In this document: piece by piece, positions 8,194-15,840 of the stretch
Numbering within the stretch: position 1 is the first letter of the stretch
How the letters are laid out: each line of letters begins with the position of its first letter
Assembly (NCBI RefSeq): GCF_000155735.2
Contig: NC_020908.1
Span: forward strand, 2,919,001 to 2,983,000
Direction: 5' to 3'
DNA length: 64,000 nucleotides
Origin: Octadecabacter arcticus 238
GTDB lineage: Bacteria; Pseudomonadota; Alphaproteobacteria; Rhodobacterales; Rhodobacteraceae
Position numbers and translations under genes: made by a program
Notes under the pieces: generated by a model
Told to the model about the DNA's origin: nothing
Database searches by the model: none
The model's input: only the letters and a program-made list of their open reading frames with translations

Positions 8194-9726
8194 ATGGAAA
8201 TTCTTCAGAATCTTCAACTCGGCTTTTCGATCGCCCTGTCCCCGTGGACCCTGATGTTGGCCGTAGCTGGCTGTTTCATCGGCACAATTGTCGGCGCTTT
8301 ACCCGGTCTTGGGCTCTCCAACGGTGTGGCGATCATGATCCCGCTGACATTCTCTCTCAGCCTTGATGCGACGTCCTCACTCGTGCTGCTCACCTCGATT
8401 TATTACGGCGCGATGTATGGCGGGCGGATTTCGTCCATCCTGCTGAACATTCCGGGTGACGAACCCGCGATGATGACCACACTTGACGGCTACCCGATGG
8501 CCAAAGCGGGTCGCGCGGCGGATGCGTTGGTGATCTCAGGCGTCGCCTCATTTGTAGGCGCACTTCTCGCGACAATCGGCCTCGCGATCCTCGCGCCAGC
8601 CTTGTCGCGCATCGCCTTTGAATTCGGCCCCAGTGAATATTTCGCTCTGTATCTGCTGGCGTTCTGCACCCTCGGCGGTGTGGCCTCCAACAACCAAGCC
8701 AAGGCCGCGTTCGCATCCTGCCTCGGCATTGGCATCGCCATGGTCGGGCTAGATCCAAACTCCGGCACGCCACGGCTGACGGGGGGCAACCTGCACCTTT
8801 ATGACGGCGTTGATTTTCTGGTCGCCATTGTCGGTCTGTTCGCAGTCTCCGAGGTTTTCTTCTTCATCGAAAGTCACGGCAAATCTGGCACATCCAACGT
8901 GAAACTCGGCAAAGTCCGGGTGCCGTGGCGTGACATATTTGAAGTCCGCTGGGTCATGCTGCGATCAAGCATCCTTGGCTTTATCTGTGGCGTCCTGCCC
9001 GGTGCGGGCGCGTCTCTGGGCAGTTTCATGATCTATGTGACCGAAAAAGGCATCGCAGGCGAAAAGGGCGGCTTTGGAACAGGGGTTCCCAAAGGCGTCG
9101 CGGCCCCCGAGGCGGGCAATAACGCCGCTGCGGGCGGTGCTTTGGTGCCAATGCTGACGCTTGGCGTGCCGGGATCAGGCACCACGGCAGTGCTGCTTGC
9201 AGTGCTGGTCACGCTCAACATCACCCCCGGCCCGATGTTGTTTGTCGAAGAAAAAGAGGTCGTCTGGGGCCTCATCGCATCGCTGCTCATCGCCAACTTC
9301 GTATTGCTGGCGATGAACGTACCGATGGTCAAAGTCTTCGTCAAAATCCTCGAAGTGCCCCCCGCCGCACTGATGCCCGCCGTCACCATGATCTCGATGG
9401 TTGGTATCTTTTCGCTGACGGGCAGCTATTTCGACCTGATCTTGGTCGTGGCGTTCGGCGTGTTGGGCTATGTGTTGCGCAAAATGGATATCCCGACGGT
9501 GCCTGTCATCCTTGGTATTCTGCTGGGCAGAAAAATGGAAAAATCATTGCGTGACGCGATGGTCTTATCAGATGGCAGCGCGTGGGGCCTCATTTATACG
9601 CGCCCAAGTGACCCAACTAACCCATCCATGATCGCCTCCGGTCTGTTGATCGCCGCGGTTCTTGGCTTTGTCGCGCCGATGTTTCTGCGCCGCATCTTGC
9701 GCAAACCGCAGCGCGTGTCAGACTAA
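8194..9726 (+). CDS. tctA: Tripartite tricarboxylate transporter large permease TctA
   Basis: 510 aa with about 11-12 membrane segments. Family motifs GALPGLGLSNG (about residues 34-44) and YGGRISSILLNIPGDE (about 74-89) are clear, with a repeat of the motif type in the second half (GVLPGAGASLG, LGVPGSGTT). This is the transport channel of the TTT system. It lies nine bases after tctB and two bases before the AtuA-like gene, so all are one operon. No defects seen. Confidence 0.93.
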   Translation: MEILQNLQLGFSIALSPWTLMLAVAGCFIGTIVGALPGLGLSNGVAIMIPLTFSLSLDATSSLVLLTSIYYGAMYGGRISSILLNIPGDEPAMMTTLDGYPMAKAGRAADALVISGVASFVGALLATIGLAILAPALSRIAFEFGPSEYFALYLLAFCTLGGVASNNQAKAAFASCLGIGIAMVGLDPNSGTPRLTGGNLHLYDGVDFLVAIVGLFAVSEVFFFIESHGKSGTSNVKLGKVRVPWRDIFEVRWVMLRSSILGFICGVLPGAGASLGSFMIYVTEKGIAGEKGGFGTGVPKGVAAPEAGNNAAAGGALVPMLTLGVPGSGTTAVLLAVLVTLNITPGPMLFVEEKEVVWGLIASLLIANFVLLAMNVPMVKVFVKILEVPPAALMPAVTMISMVGIFSLTGSYFDLILVVAFGVLGYVLRKMDIPTVPVILGILLGRKMEKSLRDAMVLSDGSAWGLIYTRPSDPTNPSMIASGLLIAAVLGFVAPMFLRRILRKPQRVSD

Positions 9727-9728
9727 AC

Positions 9729-11072
9729 ATGGGAACCCGTATTCTCATCCCGTCGGGCGCACTTGGCCTTGGATATGACAAGGCGGCGTTGAATCGCGCT
9801 GTCGAGGCGAAGCCCGACCTTATTGCAATTGACGGTGGCAGCACAGATTCTGGACCATCCTATCTAGGGCGTGGGGTCAGCAAATACGCAACCGAATCGA
9901 CCAAGATCGAATGGCAGGGCCTGATCGAAGCCCGCGCCGCCGCTGGATGTCCGCTGGTCATCGGCACCGCCGGGACCTGCGGCACCGACAGCACGGTTGA
10001 CTGGCTGTATAACATCACACTCGAGATCCTGTCAGACCTCGGCCAAAGCGCCAAAATTGCGCGGCTCTATAGCGAACAAGACCCCGCCAAAATCGCGCAG
10101 ACCCCGCTTAGCCCACTGTCAGCGGCACCGCACGTGGACGCGGGCACCATCCAAAACTGCACCCATATCGTCGCCCTTGCGGGGGCGGAACAAATCCAAA
10201 CAGCGTTGAACACCGGCGCAGATATCATCATCGCTGGCCGTACGACCGACACAGCCATAATCGCCGCCCTACCCTTGCAAAATGGCAACCACGCGGGCGC
10301 TGCGTGGCACGGCGCAAAAATTGGCGAATGTGGTGCGCTCTGCGCCACAAACCCGCAATCTGGCGTGATCTTGGTGGATTTCGACGACACGGGCTTCACC
10401 GTCACACCCATGGCGGACGGGGCAAAAGCGACCCCGCACACATTGTCAGCCCATATGTTGTACGAAAATTCCGACCCGTTTATCCTGTTTGAACCGGGTG
10501 GTCATCTGGACGTCACGCGGGCGACCTACACTGCAATCGATGATACTTCGGTGCGCGTGACCGGATCGCAATGGGAACCGTCAGACACCTACACCGTCAA
10601 ACTCGAAGGCGCGCGGATTGCAGGCTTTCAGACGATCCTGATGGTCCTGCTGCGCGACGCACACTACGTGTCTAACGCGCAAATCTGGTGTGATGACATC
10701 ATTGCAAAACACGCCACCAAAGTCGCAGACCGACTGGGACTAGACCCCGCCACATGGCACGCTGAACTGCAGATCATCGGGCGAAACGCCAACCTTGGCA
10801 CGCTGGAACAGCGCACGTTGGACGCCAGCGAACTCGGCGTGCTTGCCATCCTCACAGCACCCGATCAGGCCACGGCCAACACACTTGGTAAAATGATGAA
10901 CCCCTATTTGTTACACCATCCGCTGACGCAGGAAGAAGAACAGCCGACATTCGCCTTCCCGTTCTCTCCGGCGGAAATTGATCGCGGGGCGGCGTATAAA
11001 TTTGTCCTGCATCACGTCATGGCTTTGGTCGATCCGATGGACGCATTTCGACTGGTGGTCACAGATGTCTAG
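9729..11072 (+). CDS. AtuA-like protein (DUF1446, short form)
   Basis: 447 aa, recognisable as the acyclic terpene utilisation AtuA / DUF1446 family. Conserved stretches include IDGGSTDSGPSYLG near residue 36, GTAGTCG near 79, IIAGRTTDTA near 165 and HLDVTRATYT near 255. No signal peptide or membrane segment is present, so it is cytoplasmic. Its reaction is not established. It follows tctA by two bases and overlaps the DUF4387 gene by eight, so it probably acts on the compound imported by TctABC. Terpene degradation is not implied: no other atu genes are nearby. Confidence 0.8.
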   Translation: MGTRILIPSGALGLGYDKAALNRAVEAKPDLIAIDGGSTDSGPSYLGRGVSKYATESTKIEWQGLIEARAAAGCPLVIGTAGTCGTDSTVDWLYNITLEILSDLGQSAKIARLYSEQDPAKIAQTPLSPLSAAPHVDAGTIQNCTHIVALAGAEQIQTALNTGADIIIAGRTTDTAIIAALPLQNGNHAGAAWHGAKIGECGALCATNPQSGVILVDFDDTGFTVTPMADGAKATPHTLSAHMLYENSDPFILFEPGGHLDVTRATYTAIDDTSVRVTGSQWEPSDTYTVKLEGARIAGFQTILMVLLRDAHYVSNAQIWCDDIIAKHATKVADRLGLDPATWHAELQIIGRNANLGTLEQRTLDASELGVLAILTAPDQATANTLGKMMNPYLLHHPLTQEEEQPTFAFPFSPAEIDRGAAYKFVLHHVMALVDPMDAFRLVVTDV

Positions 11073-11367
11073 CGTCGCGCAAATCGTCCAGAAAGTGCGG
11101 TCCAAAAACGCAGGCCCGTTCTGGCTGACCATTGATATTTTCTGTGGCTCACCTGCGGCCTACGCCCAAATTGCCCAAGGTCTCAGCACAGACCGCGTCG
11201 CCGCCCTGTTCCGCACCACACCCGATCAAATCAAACGCTTTGATATCGCGGATCTGAATGTTGTGAAATTCAGCCTGCCGCGCCCGACCATCCAAGGCAG
11301 CCGCACGGATCGCGATATGCACGGTGCGGGTTGGGCACCGCTCATCGCAGAGCTTGAGATCAACTAG
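11065..11367 (+). CDS. DUF4387 protein
   Basis: 100 aa starting at ATG inside the last codons of the AtuA-like gene. The motif VRSKNAGPFWLTIDIFC at the N-terminus and FSLPRPTIQGS later are typical of DUF4387. The family commonly sits beside or is fused to DUF1446/AtuA proteins, so the two likely form one enzyme or complex. The overlap suggests coupled translation in equal amounts. Function unknown. Confidence 0.85.
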   Translation: MSSVAQIVQKVRSKNAGPFWLTIDIFCGSPAAYAQIAQGLSTDRVAALFRTTPDQIKRFDIADLNVVKFSLPRPTIQGSRTDRDMHGAGWAPLIAELEIN

Positions 11368-12389
11368 TCAAACCAGCGGTTCACCAGTGGTGCACCAATA
11401 ATGACAAAGACGATCCGCACCAGATGGTGCGCCACCACAACGGCTGCGTCCGCCCCCGCAACCAATGCGACAATCGCCATTTCCGCCTGTCCACCCGGTG
11501 AAAACGCCAGCACACTTTCGGTAAATGGCAGCCAGCCGAGCCGAAAGACCACTGCGGCGAACACGGCAGAAATACAAAGGCTCAGCACGGTGAAAATCAC
11601 GCCTGCCGTCACATCGACCCGCAATTCGCGCCATGAAATGCCTGCGTATTTGACGCCAATGGAAAAGCCGATGAAAAATTGCGCCGCTTGGATCGCCTCG
11701 GCTGGGGGGCGGTGGTGAATAAATCCCGCCAGCGAAAACGCCGCCGTCAGGAACAATGGCCCCAATATGGACGCGCCAAACAGACCAAACGCCGCCGCAA
11801 TGCGCCATCCGGCTAGGCCCGCAGCAGCAAGGATTAACAACTGGGTCCACGGCACAGACAAGAACGGCTCACCAACGGGTTGGCTCATATCGACGCCATA
11901 GAAAAAGGCGAACACGATCGGCAACACCATCACCACGATCAACACCCGCGTCGCGTGAACCAATGACAGCGCACGCACGTCGCCACCCGCTTCTTCGCCA
12001 AACAACAGCATGTCTTGCAAACCACCGGGCATCGCCGCGTAAAACGCGGTCGGGTGGTCAAACCCGAACCCTTTGCGAAACAGCGGATAGCCCACAGCGC
12101 CAACGCAAATCACCAAAGGCGGCATCAATGCCAGCGTCCAGATCAACGTGCCCAGTTGCGCAAACAGCGCGGGCGTAATCGTGGCCCCGACCGCGACCCC
12201 CAAAATCGTGCGCATCACTTGGCCGGTTTTTGGTGCCCCCTGAAGCCGCACGCCAAACAGCGCCGCAATCAAACACCCCAGCAACGGGCCGAGCAGCCAC
12301 GGCAACGGCAACGCAAGCGCCATAAATGTCGCCACACCGAGGCCGGAAATCACGAGAGTTACAAACAATGCCATAGCGCTTGGTCGCAT
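11364..12389 (-). CDS. AbrB-type membrane protein (putative transporter)
   Basis: About 341 aa from the ATG at 12389, preferred because the longer frame starts inside tRNA-His. There are about ten hydrophobic segments in two halves, each with a glycine/proline motif: PWLLGPLLG and AAMPGGLQDM in the first half, SPGGQAEMA in the second. This is the AbrB / ammonia-monooxygenase-like family (PF05145), not the AbrB DNA-binding family. These proteins often accompany tricarboxylate-type transporter loci. It converges on the DUF4387 gene with a 4-bp overlap. The transported compound is unknown. Confidence 0.85.
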   Translation of the reverse strand: MRPSAMALFVTLVISGLGVATFMALALPLPWLLGPLLGCLIAALFGVRLQGAPKTGQVMRTILGVAVGATITPALFAQLGTLIWTLALMPPLVICVGAVGYPLFRKGFGFDHPTAFYAAMPGGLQDMLLFGEEAGGDVRALSLVHATRVLIVVMVLPIVFAFFYGVDMSQPVGEPFLSVPWTQLLILAAAGLAGWRIAAAFGLFGASILGPLFLTAAFSLAGFIHHRPPAEAIQAAQFFIGFSIGVKYAGISWRELRVDVTAGVIFTVLSLCISAVFAAVVFRLGWLPFTESVLAFSPGGQAEMAIVALVAGADAAVVVAHHLVRIVFVIIGAPLVNRWFD

Positions 12390-12460
12390 GACACAGCCGC
12401 TAATAAAAGGGGGCCCAACCAAACGGTACGACAAAACCAAACTGCGTGACAAAGGGGGGA

Positions 12461-12537
12461 TGGTACCGCCTCCCCGGCTTGAACGGGGGACCTCTGGTTC
12501 CACAAACCAGCGCTCTAACCAACTGAGCTAAGGCGGC
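12461..12537 (-). tRNA. tRNA-His (GTG)
   Basis: The minus strand folds into a full cloverleaf: acceptor GCCGCCT / AGGCGGT, anticodon stem CTGGT/ACCAG with loop TTGTGGA (anticodon GTG), T arm around GTTCAAG, and an encoded CCA end. The base before G1 is T, not the G found at -1 in most tRNA-His genes, the discriminator is A, and G1 faces T72. These are traits of the unusual tRNA-His of some alphaproteobacteria. Confidence 0.95.
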
Positions 12538-12698
12538 ATCAGCGACGATTTAGCGAGGCAAGCGCGCGATTGCAAGTGCTTATGGCAGCAGTCGGCGCCA
12601 GATTTTGCCGCAAGACCACCCGCAGGCCTGCGCCAGACTTGCCATTGCGCATGCCTGCAGGGTAGAGCGAGCACTAGCTTAGCCAAAGGATTATCACC

Positions 12699-12890
12699 AT
12701 GGGCATTAACGACGAACGCGACATCGAAGCAAATCTGCAAATCGGTCCGACGGATCAAGGTCAGGTCCGGCTGTTCATTGAAGGCAAAGGCATTGAAATC
12801 CCGATGGATTTCACCCCCGAAGAAGCTGACGAAATCGCAGAAGAAATTCAGGCCGCTGCCAAAGCTGCCCGCCTCGTCAAGACACGCTAA
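12699..12890 (+). CDS. Small conserved protein (DUF6324-like)
   Basis: 63 aa, acidic and soluble: an IGPTDQGQVRLFIEGKGIEIPMDF core and an alpha-helical tail rich in Ala and Glu. It looks like the short DUF6324 proteins common in Rhodobacteraceae. The stop is immediately followed by the ATG of the DMT permease gene, so the pair is co-transcribed. Function unknown. Confidence 0.7.
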   Translation: MGINDERDIEANLQIGPTDQGQVRLFIEGKGIEIPMDFTPEEADEIAEEIQAAAKAARLVKTR

Positions 12891-13766
12891 ATGCCGATTG
12901 CGGCCCCGACCGTGGCGCCGACGGCAGCGTTGTGGCGGGTTGGGGCAATTATGCTGACATCCATGACATTAATCGTCGGCGGGGATGTTGCGGCCAAGGT
13001 CTTGTCGCAGAATGGCATCAGCCCAATTTTCATTGCATGGACACGTTTTGCCCTCGCGTCGGTTGTATTGTTGCCGTTTTGCGGGCTAACCCACGTTGAC
13101 GCCCCTGCCCTGCGTGATCCGCGTGTCTGGCTGCGCGCGTTGTTCATTATGGGCGGGATTTGCCTGATCCTGACGGCGCTGCGCACCGAACCCGTTGCTG
13201 ACACGTTCGGTGCATTTTTCGTGGGCCCGATTGTGGCTTACGCTTTGTCAGGCTGGCTCCTCAAGGAACGGATCACGCTGGCCCGCACGGTTTTGTTGGG
13301 CGTCAGCTTTCTTGGCGTACTTCTGGTCGTTAAACCCGGTTTCGGCGTGACTGTTGGCATGGGGTTTGCCGTCCTCGCGGGGATATTTCATGGCTGTTAC
13401 GTGGTCTCGACACGCTGGATCGCGCCTTTGTACCGACCGCGCCTTTTGCTGATCTCACAGCTGGTTCTGGGGGGTATCATGCTCGCACCTTTCGGATTGG
13501 CGGCGCGTCCCGATCGCCTCACGCTGGCGGCATTTGTCCTCGTGGCGATCAGTGCCATGGGATCTGCGTTCGGCAATCTGCTGCTGGTCAAGCTTAGCCA
13601 AACAACCCCCTCAAGCGTTATTGCGCCACTCATTTACACGCAGCTCATTCCCGCCACGATTCTTGGATTTCTGGTATTTTCGGACTGGCCAGACTGGATT
13701 AGTTTCGCGGGTCTTGCGGTGATTTTCGCCGCCGGGATTGCATCACTGGCGTTGTCACAGCGCTAA
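12891..13766 (+). CDS. DMT-family permease (EamA)
   Basis: 291 aa with about ten membrane helices in two EamA repeats; the second begins near VVKPGFGVTVGMGFAVLAG. This is the drug/metabolite transporter superfamily, inner membrane; the substrate cannot be predicted. It begins on the base after the upstream small gene and converges on mmcB with a 4-bp overlap. The lysine shortly after the first helix and a LLKERI motif at the end of the first repeat match the family. Confidence 0.85.
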   Translation: MPIAAPTVAPTAALWRVGAIMLTSMTLIVGGDVAAKVLSQNGISPIFIAWTRFALASVVLLPFCGLTHVDAPALRDPRVWLRALFIMGGICLILTALRTEPVADTFGAFFVGPIVAYALSGWLLKERITLARTVLLGVSFLGVLLVVKPGFGVTVGMGFAVLAGIFHGCYVVSTRWIAPLYRPRLLLISQLVLGGIMLAPFGLAARPDRLTLAAFVLVAISAMGSAFGNLLLVKLSQTTPSSVIAPLIYTQLIPATILGFLVFSDWPDWISFAGLAVIFAAGIASLALSQR

Positions 13767-14239
13767 AGCAGTGCGTTTGATGTCATCGCCGTGGGGTCGC
13801 GAAACGATTGCAGACGCATCGCTGCGGTGCGCGCGAATTTCTGCACCATAACCTTGCGCCGCGCCGCTGCCAGTTTGTCCTCGGGGGCCATGCGCACGAC
13901 CTCGCCATCATAGGCATCAGCGATGATCAGGCCCGTTTCATCGGGCAGCAGTTCCGTTGGAAAATCGCCGTCTACCGCCCAGAAAAACCGATCACACCAT
14001 TCCAGATAACCCTGCCATTTATGGTCTGACTGAAAATCAGCCCGCGACGATTTGCACTCAACAATCCAGATTTCTCCCTTTGATCCCAGTGCCATCACAT
14101 CAACCCGCAGTCCCCGCGTTGGCACCAGTTCTTCAACGCACACGAAATCCAAACTGCGAAGATGGCGGCACACACCCCGCGCCAGCAGTTGACCGGGTTG
14201 GTACATTGAGAGATCAAGTGGGGTGGCTTCTTCATGCAT
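13763..14239 (-). CDS. mmcB: MmcB-family DNA repair protein (putative nuclease)
   Basis: 158 aa. The core RVDVMALGSKGEIWIVECKSS has the spacing of a PD-(D/E)xK nuclease fold (D...ExK), followed by DFQSDHKWQGYLEWCDRFFWAV. This matches MmcB, a protein needed for mitomycin C resistance in Caulobacter and regulated by the SOS response there. The SOS box just upstream (14251-14265) supports the assignment. Start chosen at ATG 14239; an ATG two codons later would be equivalent. Confidence 0.85.
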   Translation of the reverse strand: MHEEATPLDLSMYQPGQLLARGVCRHLRSLDFVCVEELVPTRGLRVDVMALGSKGEIWIVECKSSRADFQSDHKWQGYLEWCDRFFWAVDGDFPTELLPDETGLIIADAYDGEVVRMAPEDKLAAARRKVMVQKFARTAAMRLQSFRDPTAMTSNALL

Positions 14240-14250
14240 TCCTCGAACAT

Positions 14251-14265
14251 GAACAATGCGTGAAC
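14251..14265 (-). promoter_or_regulatory. LexA (SOS) box upstream of mmcB
   Basis: On the minus strand the sequence is GTTC-N7-GTTC (GTTCACGCATTGTTC), the exact alphaproteobacterial LexA operator. It lies 12-26 bases before the mmcB start, where bound LexA would block transcription. A further GAAC lies 5 bases nearer the gene but has the wrong spacing. Confidence 0.75.
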
Positions 14266-14287
14266 ATCCGTCAAGAGAAGTTAAAAC

Positions 14288-14317
14288 TTGACATGATACT
14301 ATTTGGTATCATATTAA
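14288..14317 (+). promoter_or_regulatory. Promoter with palindromic ArsR operator, probably leaderless
   Basis: TTGACA (14288-14293) and TATTAA (14312-14317) are 18 bases apart, a good sigma-70 promoter. The spacer is filled by the perfect palindrome ATGATAC-N6-GTATCAT (14293-14312), the likely operator of the ArsR regulator encoded directly downstream. The ATG at 14324 is where transcription would start, so the mRNA is probably leaderless. Confidence 0.7.
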
Positions 14318-14323
14318 GTCGCT

Positions 14324-14641
14324 ATGACCAGTAATCAATCCCTCTTTCGCGCCCTCGCCGATCCAACCCGCCGCGACATCCTGCTGATGCTGCGCGGCGC
14401 GGATATGACCATCGCGCAGGTCGCGGACAATTTCGACATGACCCGTGCAGCTGTGAAAAAGCACCTCACGGTGTTGTCAGACGGCGGGTTGATCACGGTG
14501 CGCGCGCAAGGGCGCGAACGCTACAACACGCTCAATCCAAACGCTTTTGCACCTATTCGTGACTGGCTTGGCTTCTTTGATGTCTTCTGGGACGACCGTT
14601 TAAGCGATCTTAAAACTGCCATAGAAAAGGATATGAAATGA
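14324..14641 (+). CDS. ArsR-family transcriptional regulator
   Basis: 105 aa, one winged-helix domain. The N-terminus FRALADPTRRDILLML and the recognition region MTRAAVKKHLTVLSDGGLI are typical of ArsR regulators. No cysteine metal site is present, so it is not a metal sensor of the classical type. The SRPBCC gene overlaps it by four bases (ATGA). ArsR-plus-SRPBCC (AHSA1) pairs are common and usually self-controlled; the palindrome in the promoter supports this. Confidence 0.92.
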   Translation: MTSNQSLFRALADPTRRDILLMLRGADMTIAQVADNFDMTRAAVKKHLTVLSDGGLITVRAQGRERYNTLNPNAFAPIRDWLGFFDVFWDDRLSDLKTAIEKDMK

Positions 14642-15054
14642 CCAATACATTGAACAAATCCATCTACCTGAAGGCGTCCAAGGCTGACGTTTGGGCGTTC
14701 CTGACCGACCCTGACAAACTGGCGATGTGGTTTCACAAACCGAAGACCGCCCTCGCGCAGGGCGACGCCTATGCAATGTACGGCACCACCAGCGGCGACA
14801 AGCTGATGTGGGGCGACATCATCACCGCAACCCCGCATAGCTACCTTGAATACACCTTCACCATCGCGCCAATGGGCGACGCGACCAGCACTGTAAAATG
14901 GACCCTCGAAGATGTGGCTGGCGGCACACGCCTGTCGCTGGTGCACGAAGGACTGCCTGCTGGCGAAGATGCGTTCGTCCTGACACTCGCGCTCGACAAA
15001 GGCTGGGACGGTCATTTCGCCCAGCTGCGCGATGCACTTCACGGCGCCGATTAA
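14638..15054 (+). CDS. SRPBCC (AHSA1-like) domain protein
   Basis: 138 aa covering one START/Bet v 1-like fold. It starts LNKSIYLKASKADVWAFLTDPDKLAMWF and ends with the long C-terminal helix KGWDGHFAQLRDAL, both usual for AHSA1-type SRPBCC proteins. These bind hydrophobic ligands, but the ligand is unknown. Translation is coupled to the ArsR gene by an ATGA overlap, so it is probably the regulated effector of that regulator. Confidence 0.88.
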   Translation: MTNTLNKSIYLKASKADVWAFLTDPDKLAMWFHKPKTALAQGDAYAMYGTTSGDKLMWGDIITATPHSYLEYTFTIAPMGDATSTVKWTLEDVAGGTRLSLVHEGLPAGEDAFVLTLALDKGWDGHFAQLRDALHGAD

Positions 15055-15079
15055 GATCAATCGAGTGTGCCCCCTTGCC

Positions 15080-15120
15080 GAAGCCCACCTGCCACACTAC
15101 CTGTAATGGCGGCGGGCTTC
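15080..15120 (+). terminator. Hairpin after the ArsR/SRPBCC operon
   Basis: GAAGCCC at 15080 pairs with GGGCTTC at 15114-15120, with extra partial pairing inside. It begins 26 bases after the stop codon. There is no clear T run, so termination is likely but not certain; it could also be the first stem of the structured region that follows. Confidence 0.4.
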
Positions 15121-15300
15121 TGCTCTTCTCGTAAACACGGGACACATTCCAGCGGCCTTAAGCAAATCCGAGGCGGCTGGCGCTGTCGGGGCCCTGGCCT
15201 CGTTACCTGGCTACCACCTGTACACACAGGTCCTCCGGAATCAGATCCCTACGGTTGCCGCGGGGCCCGCCACCTTCACACACCACGGACTAAAAATGGA
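15121..15300. ncRNA. Candidate structured RNA region, no ORF
   Basis: About 180 bases between convergent genes with no convincing ORF on either strand but many complementary segments. On the plus strand ACCTGT-ACAC-ACAGGT is a perfect 6-bp hairpin. It is enclosed by GGCTACC pairing with GGTTGCC and further out by GGGCCC blocks near 15197 and 15266, which makes a long rod. A second hairpin, CAGCG...CGCTG, lies upstream. I looked for the conserved cores of SRP RNA, tmRNA and RNase P and found none; a 6S-like rod remains possible. Strand is not determined. Confidence 0.35.
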
Positions 15301-15324
15301 TCGCCAATCATAATGGCCGCAGAC

Positions 15325-15669
15325 CTAGCGACGTCGCCGTGCATCTTCTACGCGGATCGGAATCGGTTCTGCTAAAAACACAGGCGCGCGGGCACGAAGG
15401 CCACCGCGTGGTTCATCGTCATCATCGTCATCATCATCCGCCATGCTCATGATCACGTATGCAAATTGCACACCAGCAAAGACGACGCCGTTCAAGATCC
15501 ACATCATCAACACGGCCACAAATCCGACGTCAGACCGCACCACGAGCCCGCCAAGGCCCATCATGTCAAAGCCGAGCATCACCGCGACGAAAATCGCCGA
15601 CAACACAAAGCCAATGGCGCAGCTTTTGATATAAAGCTTGATCAGTTTAGGTTTTTTTTGATTGGGCAT
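15325..15669 (-). CDS. Small membrane protein with an Asp run
   Basis: 114 aa, not recognised. The N-terminus is basic (MPNQKKPKLIKLYIK), then two hydrophobic segments (about residues 16-36 and 48-72). A run of eight Asp residues follows at about 78-85, then a basic, Arg-rich C-terminal tail. The Asp run is encoded by repeated GAT/GAC triplets and could expand or contract. The order two-helix hairpin, acidic linker, basic tail suggests an inner-membrane protein with a cytoplasmic tail. It lies between the candidate RNA and nusB. Confidence 0.6.
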   Translation of the reverse strand: MPNQKKPKLIKLYIKSCAIGFVLSAIFVAVMLGFDMMGLGGLVVRSDVGFVAVLMMWILNGVVFAGVQFAYVIMSMADDDDDDDDEPRGGLRARAPVFLAEPIPIRVEDARRRR

Positions 15670-15734
15670 TTGGACCGCCTCCTACATGCTTGATGTGGGG
15701 ACGAATTCAGAAAATGTTAGTGTCAGAACGCCAC

Positions 15735-15840
15735 AGTCTTTGCCTGATGCTACTTAAAACTGTCAGGCTTTGCCCAATATTGGCTAAAACTGTCAGGCTT
15801 TGCCTGAGGCTAGCTAAAACTGTCAGGCTTTGCCTGACGG
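15735..15840 (-). repeat. 30-bp tandem repeat derived from the 3' end of nusB
   Basis: Three diverged 30-bp units plus a partial one, each containing TAAAACTGTCAGGCTTTGCC. The last unit is the coding end of nusB itself (QAKPDSFS and stop). The units downstream are duplicates of those last codons plus the stop region. Because 30 bp is ten codons, the phase is kept in every unit. Confidence 0.85.

Noticed and set aside
15121..15300. SRP RNA, tmRNA or RNase P RNA
   Set aside because: The conserved cores (GGUCAGGUCCGGAAGGAAGC-type, tag sequence, GAGGAAAGUCC) were not found on either strand.
15410..15445. Triplet-like repeat (cat/cgt) as a CRISPR or microsatellite element
   Set aside because: It is the codon run for eight Asp residues in a plausible membrane-protein gene; there are no spacers.
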